DNA of 8,556 nt from an uncultured Propionibacteriaceae bacterium (lineage in GTDB: Bacteria; Actinomycetota; Actinomycetes; Propionibacteriales; Propionibacteriaceae): NCBI GenBank assembly GCA_937859105.1, contig CALMAD010000344.1, positions 1-8,556 on the forward strand. The letters are read 5' to 3'. Each line of letters starts with the position of its first letter. Position 1 is the first letter of the stretch. Under the pieces are notes generated by a model. That model saw only the letters and a list, made by a program, of their open reading frames with translations, searched no databases and was not told the DNA's origin. Positions 1-6,712 of the stretch are shown in pieces. Position numbers and translations under genes: made by a program.

Positions 1-28
1 GGGCGGCCCTCGCTGCTTGTGGTCGCGG

Positions 29-1498
29 CTAGGCCAGTCGGACGGGGAGCCCCAACGCGACGCCCCGCGGCGGGGTCGAGGACGCCTGCCGCGCCGCCCA
101 GGCATCGCCGCCGCGGGTACGTCGCAGCCCGGTCCAGCCGTCGTCGGCGTTCAGGTGATGCGGGGCGGCGTAGGTGATGCGGACGTCCGCGATATCTCCC
201 GGACGCGGCGCCTCGACGCCCTCGGGGACGCCCACGTGCACGAGCCGGTTGTCACGCGCCCGGCCGGACACACGATGGGTTGCGGAATCTTTGCGGCCCT
301 CGCCGTCGGCGAACAGCACCTCGACGGTCTCGCCGACGAGCCGCTGGTTCTCCTGCCACGCGACCTCGCCCACGAGGTCGACCAGCCGCTCGTAGCGTTG
401 CTGCACGACCTGCTTCGGCACCTGGCCCGCCATGGTGGCCGCCGGGGTCCCGGGACGGATCGAGTACTGGAAGGTGAACGCGGCCGAGAAACGCGCCTGG
501 CGCACCACCTCCATCGTCTCTTCGAAGTCGTCATCGGTCTCCCCGGGGAAGCCGACGATGATGTCGGTGGTGATCGCCGCGTCGGGTATCGCCTCACGCA
601 CCCGCTCGAGGATGCCCAGGAACTTGCGGCTGCGATAGGAGCGCCGCATCTCCCGCAGCACGCGGTCGGACCCCGACTGCAACGGCATATGCAGGCTGGG
701 CATCACATTCGGGGTCTCGGCCATCGCCGCGATCACGTCGTCGGTGAAGGCCGCGGGGTGGGGTGACGTGAACCGCACTCGCTCCAGGCCCTCGATGTCG
801 CCGCACGCGCGCAGCAGCTTGCCGAACGCCAACCGGTCGCCGAACTCCACCCCGTAGCTGTTCACGTTCTGGCCCAGCAGCGTGACCTCCTGCACCCCCT
901 GCGCGACCAGCGCCTCAATCTCGGCGAGCACGTCGCCCGGACGCCGATCCTGTTCTTTACCGCGCAGCGACGGCACGATGCAGAACGTGCAGGTGTTGTT
1001 GCACCCCACGCTGATGGAGACCCACGCCGAATACGCCGAGTCGCGCCGGGTCGGCAGTGTGGACGGGAACCGGGTCAGCGCCTCTTCGATCTCGATCTGC
1101 GACTCTTGCTCGACGCGTGCCCTCTCCAGCAGCACCGGCAGGGATCCGATGTTGTGGGTGCCGAACACCACGTCGACCCACGGCGCGCGAGACAAAATCA
1201 CATCCTGATCCTTCTGCGCCATGCAGCCGCCGACCGCGATCTGCATGCCCGGACGACCGAGCTTCACCGGACGCAGGTGCCCCAGGTTGCCGTACAGCCG
1301 GTTGTCGGCGTTCTCCCGGACCGCGCACGTGTTGAACACGACCACGTCGGCCTCGGCGCCCTCGGCGACCCGCGCGTACCCGGCGTCTTCAAGAAGCCCG
1401 GAGATGCGCTCGGAGTCGTGGACGTTCATCTGGCAGCCGTACGTGATGACCTCGTACGTGCGCTGGTCTGTCGTGGTCGCAATCATAACGGCCCACAT
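29..1498 (-). CDS. miaB: MiaB, tRNA-2-methylthio-N6-dimethylallyladenosine synthase
   Basis: Radical-SAM methylthiotransferase that adds a methylthio group to C2 of i6A37 in tRNAs reading codons that begin with U; a cytosolic enzyme with two 4Fe-4S clusters. The 489-residue protein has the full family layout: an N-terminal UPF0004 domain with cluster cysteines C22 (TYGCQMN), C58 (NTCAVRE) and C92 (GGCMAQ); a radical-SAM core with CNNTCTFC at 166-173, [10 protein letters not shown] at 207-216 and GFPGET at 316-321; and a TRAM domain from about residue 383 to 450. The TYGCQMN and NVNSYG motifs separate MiaB from RimO. A low-complexity tail of about 40 residues follows TRAM, as I recall for actinobacterial homologues. 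The start is uncertain: ATG at 1498 gives the longest form, ATG at 1486 loses four residues, and neither has a good Shine-Dalgarno. It lies 18 bases after recX on the same strand and is probably co-transcribed with it. Confidence 0.96.
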   Translation of the reverse strand: MWAVMIATTTDQRTYEVITYGCQMNVHDSERISGLLEDAGYARVAEGAEADVVVFNTCAVRENADNRLYGNLGHLRPVKLGRPGMQIAVGGCMAQKDQDVILSRAPWVDVVFGTHNIGSLPVLLERARVEQESQIEIEEALTRFPSTLPTRRDSAYSAWVSISVGCNNTCTFCIVPSLRGKEQDRRPGDVLAEIEALVAQGVQEVTLLGQNVNSYGVEFGDRLAFGKLLRACGDIEGLERVRFTSPHPAAFTDDVIAAMAETPNVMPSLHMPLQSGSDRVLREMRRSYRSRKFLGILERVREAIPDAAITTDIIVGFPGETDDDFEETMEVVRQARFSAAFTFQYSIRPGTPAATMAGQVPKQVVQQRYERLVDLVGEVAWQENQRLVGETVEVLFADGEGRKDSATHRVSGRARDNRLVHVGVPEGVEAPRPGDIADVRITYAAPHHLNADDGWTGLRRTRGGDAWAARQASSTPPRGVALGLPVRLA

Positions 1499-1516
1499 GC
1501 TACCCGGACGCCGACC

Positions 1517-2056
1517 TCACGCCTCCCCCGCCTCGGGCAGCTCGCCGAGCACCTCGCGGTACACCCGATGGGCCACTGACGAGGAGAAACCCCGCCGGGC
1601 GAGGGCCCCGACCAGCCGCCGGTACCGGACCGGGCCCTCCAGCTTCGTCAGGGACGCCGCCTTCTTGCGCCCGAAGGCCAAAGCCGCCTCGTAATCCTCC
1701 TCTTCGCCCACCTGCTGGAGCGCCTCGTCGACCACCTCCGCCTCGACGCCCTTGCGTCGCAGCTCTTGCCGCAGCACGCGCCGCGACCGCATCCGCCGCT
1801 GCTGACCCTCGACCCACAGCTCGGCGTACGCACCGTCGTCGATCAGCCCGAGTTCGGTGAACCGGTCGAGCACCTCGGCGGCAGCCTCGTCGGGCACCCC
1901 GCGCTTGGCGAGGGCCTCGACGAGCTCGGCACGCGTGCGTGCCTTGGCGTCGAACTGCCTCAGGACGATCTCGCGCGCGAACGCGACGGGGTCGGCGGCC
2001 GGCTGATCGCCGACCCCGCCCGGCTCTTCTCGACCGTATCGACGGCGGCCCGCCAC
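1517..2056 (-). CDS. recX: RecX, regulatory protein of RecA
   Basis: RecX binds RecA filaments and limits their extension and activity, damping recombination and the SOS response. The protein is 179 residues, within the usual size of actinobacterial RecX, and shows the helical-repeat composition of the family: a first repeat with the pattern AREIVLRQFDAKARTRAELVEAL, in which LRQFDAKARTRAEL is the conserved part, then GLIDDGAYAELWVE, a basic RRMRSRRVLRQELRRKGV stretch, and a third repeat near RYRRLVGALARRGF. It starts with GTG at 2056, three bases after the recA TAA stop, so its ribosome-binding region lies inside the end of recA. This spacing and the conserved recA-recX order indicate co-transcription and co-induction with recA. 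No irregularity is seen. Confidence 0.95.
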   Translation of the reverse strand: MAGRRRYGREEPGGVGDQPAADPVAFAREIVLRQFDAKARTRAELVEALAKRGVPDEAAAEVLDRFTELGLIDDGAYAELWVEGQQRRMRSRRVLRQELRRKGVEAEVVDEALQQVGEEEDYEAALAFGRKKAASLTKLEGPVRYRRLVGALARRGFSSSVAHRVYREVLGELPEAGEA

Positions 2057-2059
2057 GGG

Positions 2060-3136
<1,077 letters not shown>

Positions 3137-3194
3137 GTCTTCGTCCCCTTCACTCACTGTGCGTCGTGGAGCGGTGATTCCCGCCTCGCTTTCC

Positions 3195-3217
3195 ACAGTA
3201 GGGACGCCCACCGACAA
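3195..3217 (-). promoter_or_regulatory. RecA-NDp type (LexA-independent, PafBC-dependent) recA promoter
   Basis: On the minus strand this reads TTGTCGGTG, eight bases, then TACTGT. That is an exact match to the consensus TTGTCRGTG-N8-TANNNT known for the LexA-independent DNA-damage promoter of mycobacterial recA, later tied to the PafBC activator. It ends 58 bases before the recA ATG, predicting an untranslated leader of about 50 bases. Its place nearer the gene than the LexA-controlled promoter matches the M. tuberculosis recA arrangement. No pafBC genes are in the window, so activation by PafBC is inferred. Confidence 0.85.
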
Positions 3218-3273
3218 TTTTTCAGCGGCTTCGCACCTGTGGATTCCGACGCTCGGTCAATCCCGCGGCACCG

Positions 3274-3302
3274 AGGCTACCGAACACCTGTTCGAACACC
3301 AA
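3274..3302 (-). promoter_or_regulatory. Putative LexA-repressed distal recA promoter
   Basis: On the minus strand a -35-like TTGGTG (3297-3302) and a -10-like TAGCCT (3274-3279) are separated by exactly 17 bases, and the SOS box occupies that spacer. Both hexamers are degenerate, so the call rests on spacing, the fit of TAGCCT to TANNNT and the position of the operator. It would give a leader of roughly 130 bases. Confidence 0.55.
3281..3294 (-). promoter_or_regulatory. LexA-binding SOS box upstream of recA
   Basis: The minus strand reads CGAACAGGTGTTCG, an exact fit to the Gram-positive/actinobacterial LexA box CGAACRNRYGTTCG, with a perfect GAAC-N4-GTTC core. It lies about 145 bases upstream of the recA ATG. 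The neighbouring hexamers fit a promoter wrapped around it, so LexA binding would block RNA polymerase directly. The predicted effect is repression of recA-recX until damage triggers LexA cleavage. lexA is not in the window. Confidence 0.9.
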
Positions 3303-3335
3303 CCGACACGCCGCGCGCCCCGCCCAGGTTCCCCC

Positions 3336-3352
3336 GGACGCCCGCGGCGTCC
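3336..3352 (-). terminator. GC-rich hairpin directly after the DUF3046 stop, likely terminator
   Basis: The minus strand reads GGACGCC, loop GCG, GGCGTCC: a perfect 7-bp stem with a 3-base loop beginning on the base after the DUF3046 TGA. No T-run follows (a G-run does), so it is not a classical intrinsic terminator. U-poor hairpins at gene ends are common in actinobacteria. Its place between the DUF3046 gene and the recA promoters suggests it closes the clgR-DUF3046 transcript or shields the recA promoter region. Confidence 0.5.
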
Positions 3353-3547
3353 TCAGCGCTCGCGCGCGGGCAGCTCCAACGCCTCCCACACCGCGCGCCA
3401 CACGTCTTTCGCCGGGACGCCGACCTCGAGCGCCGCCGCGACGGTCTGACCCTCCAGGGCCTCCAGGTGGGTCTGCTCCGCCCAGGAGCGCGCGTAGGCG
3501 TCCCCCAGCGCATGGTTCATGCGACGCCAGAACTCGACCTCGCGCAT
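3353..3547 (-). CDS. DUF3046 family small protein of unknown function
   Basis: A 64-residue protein resembling the DUF3046 family, which in many actinobacteria sits just upstream of recA. Visible family features are the N-terminal MREVEFWRRMNHALGDAYARSW, where EFW and the YA-SWA segment are the conserved parts, a central ALEGQTVAAALEVG, and the closing KDVWRAVWEALELP. It has no signal peptide or membrane segment and looks like a small helical, Trp-rich cytosolic protein. No biochemical function is known to me. It starts with ATG three bases after the clgR stop with no strong Shine-Dalgarno of its own, so translation is probably coupled to clgR. A hairpin directly follows its stop. Proximity to recA is suggestive, but the two seem to be separate transcription units. 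Confidence 0.9.
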   Translation of the reverse strand: MREVEFWRRMNHALGDAYARSWAEQTHLEALEGQTVAAALEVGVPAKDVWRAVWEALELPARER

Positions 3548-3550
3548 CGC

Positions 3551-3838
3551 TCAGGCGGCGGTGGCGCGGGCGTTCGCGACCGGCAGCGGCGTGACCTTCT
3601 CCAGCGCGTCGACCTTGTCGCTGACGCGGCGAAGCACGTCGGCGAGCGACACGTCGAGCGCACCACAGATCGCGTTCAGCAGCTCGCTGGACGCCTCCTT
3701 CTGCCCGCGCTCGACCTCGGAGAGATACCCCAGGCTGACCCGGGCGACCGAACTGACCTCGCGCAGCGTCATCGCCGCGGCCATGCGGAACTCACGCAGC
3801 GTGGTGCCCAGCAGCTCGCGCATCAGGACTGGCTTCAC
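3551..3838 (-). CDS. clgR: ClgR-type XRE-family transcriptional regulator
   Basis: Small helix-turn-helix DNA-binding protein matching ClgR, the activator of clp protease and other stress genes in corynebacteria, streptomycetes and mycobacteria. From the GTG start it has 95 residues. The XRE-type HTH spans about residues 23-64, with [20 protein letters not shown] and the following [11 protein letters not shown] almost identical to the ClgR signature. The C-terminus is short and ends in ARATAA; C-terminal alanines mark ClgR for Clp proteolysis in Streptomyces, so this may be a degron (inference). The GTG at 3838 is chosen because GGAGG lies five bases upstream. An in-frame ATG at 3856 gives 101 residues and could be used on a leaderless transcript. 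The gene lies near pgsA, as in M. tuberculosis (pgsA3-clgR), but here a CinA gene stands between them. Confidence 0.88.
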   Translation of the reverse strand: MKPVLMRELLGTTLREFRMAAAMTLREVSSVARVSLGYLSEVERGQKEASSELLNAICGALDVSLADVLRRVSDKVDALEKVTPLPVANARATAA

Positions 3839-3861
3839 GTGAACCTCCGCTTTCATGCCTC

Positions 3862-3867
3862 GACTCT
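3862..3867 (-). promoter_or_regulatory. Putative -10 element for clgR
   Basis: The minus strand has TAGAGT, fitting the actinobacterial TANNNT -10, followed by exactly six bases and then the ATG at 3856. Transcription would begin at or beside that ATG, giving either a leaderless ATG start or an 18-base leader with GGAGG for the GTG at 3838. No convincing -35 hexamer is visible 16-18 bases upstream. That region is instead covered by a dyad, suggesting an activator-dependent promoter. Confidence 0.4.
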
Positions 3868-3870
3868 AGC

Positions 3871-3900
3871 GACCCTCAGGTCAGCTTCGCACTGAGGATC
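3871..3900. repeat. Inverted repeat (operator-like dyad) upstream of clgR
   Basis: On the plus strand GACCCTCAG (3871-3879) and CTGAGGATC (3892-3900) are inverted copies with 8 of 9 positions matching, separated by 12 bases. On the minus strand the dyad ends two bases before GC-flanked TAGAGT, so it covers the expected -35 region of clgR. It contains shorter nested palindromes (GACC-TGAG-GGTC and TCAG-N7-CTGA on the minus strand). It may be a regulator-binding site or a transcribed hairpin behind cinA. The rest of the 164-base cinA-clgR gap is GC-rich and holds nothing else I can support beyond a short CGGAG/CTCCG hairpin (3985-4000) just after the cinA stop. Confidence 0.5.
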
Positions 3901-4002
3901 AACGCCGGACGGGGGGCCTCTCATTCCCTCCCGGGCCGGCCTTCTCCACGGACGCGGGGGGTCGTTCTTCTCGGGACGGGGTACCGGAGCCCGGCCTCCG
4001 CC

Positions 4003-4506
4003 TCAGGCGTCCCCCGGCGAGATGCCCTGCATCAGGAGCTCGAGCGCGGCCTGGACCGTCGCCTCCCGGATCGCCGAGCGATCGCCCTCGAACTGGTAGC
4101 GATGAGTGACGTTGAACCGCGGCAGCGACGCGATCTGGGGCCCGAGCACGCACACCCAGACCTCGCCGGGGTCGTGCCCCTCCTGGGGGTCGGGCCCGGC
4201 GACGCCCGTGACGCCGATCGCCCAGTCGGACCCCGTGCGCCCCTGCACGCCGCTCGCCATGTCGGTCGCGATCTCGGGGCTGACCACCGAGTGCGCGGCG
4301 ATGTCGTCGGGGTCGACCTCCAGCAGCCGCGGCTTCATGCGCGTGTCGTAGGCGACGATGCCGCCCAGGTACACCTTGGACGCCCCCGGCACCTCGGTGA
4401 CCGCCGCGCCCAGCAAACCGCCGGTCAGCGACTCGGCCGTGCTTAGCGACAGGTCGCGGCTCGTGAGGGTCTTGACGACTTTGGTGGCGACGTCGAGCGC
4501 GCTCAC
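4003..4506 (-). CDS. cinA: CinA C-terminal-domain protein, nicotinamide-nucleotide amidohydrolase (PncC-like)
   Basis: Stand-alone CinA C-terminal domain of 167 residues, the PncC type that deamidates NMN to nicotinate mononucleotide. This recycles the by-product of NAD-dependent DNA ligase. Family motifs are clear: TAESLTGG at 23-30 with the presumed catalytic Ser26, GGIVAYDTRMKPRLL at 48-62, HSVVSPE near 72-78, and GVTGVAGPDP at 98-107. The N-terminal molybdopterin-binding-like domain of full-length CinA (about 400 residues) is absent. This is a normal single-domain form rather than a truncation, because the start is well placed: GTG at 4506 overlaps the pgsA stop as GTGA, with GAGGAGG four bases upstream inside the last pgsA codons. 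Translation is therefore coupled to pgsA. The symbol pncC would serve equally well. Confidence 0.92.
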   Translation of the reverse strand: MSALDVATKVVKTLTSRDLSLSTAESLTGGLLGAAVTEVPGASKVYLGGIVAYDTRMKPRLLEVDPDDIAAHSVVSPEIATDMASGVQGRTGSDWAIGVTGVAGPDPQEGHDPGEVWVCVLGPQIASLPRFNVTHRYQFEGDRSAIREATVQAALELLMQGISPGDA

Positions 4507-5201
4507 AAATCCTCCTCAGGGTGTGCGGCCAGGTAGTTCCGGCGGAGGTTCTGCGCCTCCCTCAGGTAGTCGAGGCCCGTCAGCACCGTCAGAACGAAGG
4601 CCGCGATCATCACGATCCAGGCGATCACGGCCCACCAGCCAGGCATGAACTGCAGGCCCGGCAGGAACATCGCGAGCGCGACCGACTGCGTCACGGTCTT
4701 GAGCTTGCCGCCCCGGTTCGCCGCCATCACGCCGTACTTGATGATCGCCCAGCGCAGCGCGGTGATCCCCAACTCGCGCACCAGGATCACGATCGTGATC
4801 CACCACGGCAGCTCGGCGAGGATGCTCAGGCCGATGAACGCCATGCCGGTGAGGGCCTTGTCGGCGATCGGATCCCACAGCTTGCCGAAGTTCGTCACCA
4901 GGTTGTACTTGCGCGCGATGCGCCCGTCGACCGCGTCGGTGGCGATGGCGAGGAGGAAGACGACGGTCGCCCACCACCGCATCGCGGGGTCGGCCGGGAA
5001 CGCCAGCAGCAGCCACGCGAATACCGGCACGAGCACGAGCCGCAGCGCGGTCAGCGCGTTCGGAACGTTCAGGTTGCTCGGCCCGTTCGCGTTGCCCGCC
5101 CAGTTTTTGCTGCTCGCCCACTTCTTCACGGAATCGGCGGAGAACCGCCTCTTCTTGGGCGCGTTGGACGCGCTCTGCCCGGACGTGGCGGAAGACGACA
5201 T
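4503..5201 (-). CDS. pgsA: PgsA, CDP-diacylglycerol-glycerol-3-phosphate 3-phosphatidyltransferase
   Basis: Integral membrane enzyme that joins CDP-diacylglycerol and glycerol-3-phosphate to phosphatidylglycerophosphate, the first committed step to phosphatidylglycerol and cardiolipin. The 232-residue protein carries the complete CDP-alcohol phosphatidyltransferase signature D-x2-DG-x2-AR-x8-G-x3-D-x3-D, with D89, D92, G93, A96, R97, G106, D110 and D114. Hydrophobic segments lie near residues 50-70, 76-90, 117-129, 132-152, 173-187 and 190-212. GGKLKT at 164-169 is typical of PgsA. A hydrophilic Ser/Lys-rich N-terminus of about 45 residues precedes the first membrane segment and is longer than in E. 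coli PgsA. ATG at 5201 shares one base with the rimO stop (TGATG) and has AAGGAGG just upstream. Other actinobacterial CDP-alcohol transferases (phosphatidylinositol phosphate synthase) are related, but the motif and the gene order favour PgsA. Confidence 0.93.
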   Translation of the reverse strand: MSSSATSGQSASNAPKKRRFSADSVKKWASSKNWAGNANGPSNLNVPNALTALRLVLVPVFAWLLLAFPADPAMRWWATVVFLLAIATDAVDGRIARKYNLVTNFGKLWDPIADKALTGMAFIGLSILAELPWWITIVILVRELGITALRWAIIKYGVMAANRGGKLKTVTQSVALAMFLPGLQFMPGWWAVIAWIVMIAAFVLTVLTGLDYLREAQNLRRNYLAAHPEEDL

Positions 5202-6658
5202 CAGGCCTCCTTGACAGCGACGAGGTCGACACCCTGTGTGGAGATGACCCTACCCCAGACGAGCTGGCCCGCGACCAGATCGTCCCCCGAATCCTGCAGC
5301 GAGGTGGCCCCGTCCACCTCGGGGCCCTGATGCTCGGCCCGGCCGACCGCGTCGTCGCCGTCGCGCCCCTCGATCAGCACCCGGACGCGCTCCCCGACCC
5401 GGTCCTCCGCGCGCTGGTCGGTGAGCTCGGCGGCGAGATCGCTGAGGCGCTCGTACCGCTCCTCGATCACCTCGGGCGGCACGTGGTCGCCCAGGCCGAC
5501 GGCCTCGGTGCCCTCCTCGTCGGAATAGGCGAAGACGCCGAGGGCGTCCAGTCGGGCGGCCGAGACGAACTCGGCGAGGATGTCGACGTCGGCATCTGTC
5601 TCGCCCGGGAAGCCGACGATCACGTTGCTGCGGACGCCCGCCCGCGGCGCACGCGCGCGGATGGACTCCAGGAGGGTGAGGAACTGCTCGGCGTCCCCGT
5701 AGCGGCGCATGCGCCGCAGGACCGGCCCGGACGCGTGCTGGAACGACAGGTCGAAGTAGGGCACGACGCTCTCCAGGGACGTCATGGCGTCGATCACGGA
5801 CGGCCGCAGCTCGGCCGGCTGCAGGTAGGAGACCCGCACCCACTCGAGGCCGGGGACGGCGTCCAGGCGCTCGAGCAGCCGCTCGAGCGCAGTCGGATCC
5901 CCGAGATCCTTGCCGTAGGAGGACGAGTTCTCCGAGACCAGGAACGCCTCCCGGACGCCCTGGTCGACGAGCCAGCGCGCCTCCTCGACGATCTCGTCGA
6001 CGGGCCGGGACACGAACGACCCGCGGAACGACGGGATCGCGCAGAACGCGCAGCGGCGATCGCAGCCGGCGGCGATCTTCAGGGGCGCGGACGGCCCCCC
6101 GCCCAGGCGCCTGCGCACGGGTCGCGGACCGGACGCCGGGGCCAGCCCGGACGGCAGGTCCGGGCCAGCCGGCGCACCCGACCCCGCGCTGAGCCCGGGG
6201 ATGGCGACGCGAGCCGCGGCGTCCTGCCGGGACGCGGGCGCGAGTGGGAGCAGTCTGCGCCGGTCGTGCGGTGTGTGGGCCGGCAGGTGCTCCCCCGCCA
6301 TGATGGCGCGAAGCCGGTCGTCGATGCCGGCGTAGTCGTCGAAGCCGAGGACGGCGTCCGCCTCCGGCAGCGAGTCGGCGAGCTCACGCCCGTAGCGCTC
6401 GGCCAGGCAACCGACGGCGACGACCCGCCGCGTCCGCCCCGACTCCTTGAGGTCGGAGGCCGCGAGGATGGTGTCGATCGAGTCCTTCTTCGCGCTCTCG
6501 ATGAAGCCGCACGTGTTGACCACGATCGCCTCGGCGTCGGCGGGCTCGTCGACCAGCCGGAACCCGCCGGCCTCGAGCCGGCCCGCGAGCTCGGAGGAAT
6601 CCACCTCGTTGCGCGCGCACCCCAGGGAGACCACGTGGACGCTCGTCGGTTCTGTCAC
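5201..6658 (-). CDS. rimO: RimO, ribosomal protein S12 methylthiotransferase
   Basis: Radical-SAM methylthiotransferase that methylthiolates the conserved aspartate of ribosomal protein S12. Cluster cysteines of the N-terminal UPF0004 domain are C14 (SLGCARN), C50 (NTCGFI) and C84 (VGCLAERY). The radical-SAM motif CDRRCAFC is at 199-206, followed by [20 protein letters not shown] at 242-253, a GFPGET motif, and a C-terminal TRAM domain over about the last 70 residues. SLGCARN, NTCGFI and SYGKDLG identify RimO rather than MiaB. At 485 residues it exceeds E. coli RimO (441); a Pro/Ala/Arg-rich linker at about 126-190 between the first two domains accounts for the difference. The GTG start at 6658 has no Shine-Dalgarno but lies six bases after a TAGCGT -10-like element, so leaderless translation is likely. 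It is the first gene of the rimO-pgsA-cinA unit. Confidence 0.95.
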   Translation of the reverse strand: MTEPTSVHVVSLGCARNEVDSSELAGRLEAGGFRLVDEPADAEAIVVNTCGFIESAKKDSIDTILAASDLKESGRTRRVVAVGCLAERYGRELADSLPEADAVLGFDDYAGIDDRLRAIMAGEHLPAHTPHDRRRLLPLAPASRQDAAARVAIPGLSAGSGAPAGPDLPSGLAPASGPRPVRRRLGGGPSAPLKIAAGCDRRCAFCAIPSFRGSFVSRPVDEIVEEARWLVDQGVREAFLVSENSSSYGKDLGDPTALERLLERLDAVPGLEWVRVSYLQPAELRPSVIDAMTSLESVVPYFDLSFQHASGPVLRRMRRYGDAEQFLTLLESIRARAPRAGVRSNVIVGFPGETDADVDILAEFVSAARLDALGVFAYSDEEGTEAVGLGDHVPPEVIEERYERLSDLAAELTDQRAEDRVGERVRVLIEGRDGDDAVGRAEHQGPEVDGATSLQDSGDDLVAGQLVWGRVISTQGVDLVAVKEA

Positions 6659-6664
6659 GACGCC

Positions 6665-6670
6665 ACGCTA
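6665..6670 (-). promoter_or_regulatory. Putative -10 element for rimO (leaderless start)
   Basis: The minus strand reads TAGCGT, fitting TANNNT, then six bases, then the rimO GTG. Transcription would start at or next to the first base of the start codon. No Shine-Dalgarno is present, which agrees with a leaderless mRNA. No clear -35 hexamer is visible. Its upstream half would overlap the promoter region of the divergent aminotransferase gene. Confidence 0.5.
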
Positions 6671-6700
6671 CCGGAGCGCGGCCCTCGGCCATCGTTGTGG

Positions 6701-6706
6701 AAGAAT
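6701..6706 (+). promoter_or_regulatory. Putative -10 element for the aminotransferase gene (leaderless start)
   Basis: AAGAAT matches TANNNT except at the first base and is followed by six bases and then the in-frame GTG at 6713. This mirrors the rimO arrangement on the other strand. It is the most A/T-rich spot in the 54-base divergent intergenic region. No -35 hexamer is convincing. Confidence 0.35.
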
Positions 6707-6712
6707 CGCCGG

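Noticed and set aside
3137..3217. N-terminal extension of RecA by 27 residues from the ATG at 3217
   Set aside because: The extension has no counterpart in RecA proteins, it overlaps the RecA-NDp promoter, and the ATG at 3136 has a good Shine-Dalgarno.
3859..3872. ClgR-binding site at the clgR promoter (TCGCTAGAGTCGAG on the minus strand)
   Set aside because: Against the ClgR consensus as I recall it (WCGCYNANRGCGWW) three defined positions mismatch, too weak to call in a GC-rich genome.
3985..4000. CGGAG/CTCCG hairpin just downstream of the cinA stop as a terminator
   Set aside because: The stem is only 5 bp with a 6-base loop and no T-run; too weak for a separate terminator call.
3899..4153. 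84-codon minus-strand frame spanning the end of cinA and the cinA-clgR gap
   Set aside because: Most of it overlaps cinA in another frame, it is Arg/Gly/Pro-rich without motifs, and it has no ribosome-binding site.
5063..5070. GAACGTTC palindrome (also near 7551) as a LexA-like site
   Set aside because: The four-base spacer between GAAC and GTTC is missing and both copies lie inside coding sequence; chance 8-mers.
5330..6712. Long plus-strand open frame continuous with the aminotransferase, giving an apparent 865-residue protein
   Set aside because: The part before 6713 is antisense to rimO, has no family motifs and is the low-complexity Arg/Gly/Ala/Asp type expected opposite a GC-rich gene. 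The real aminotransferase starts at its conserved N-terminus.
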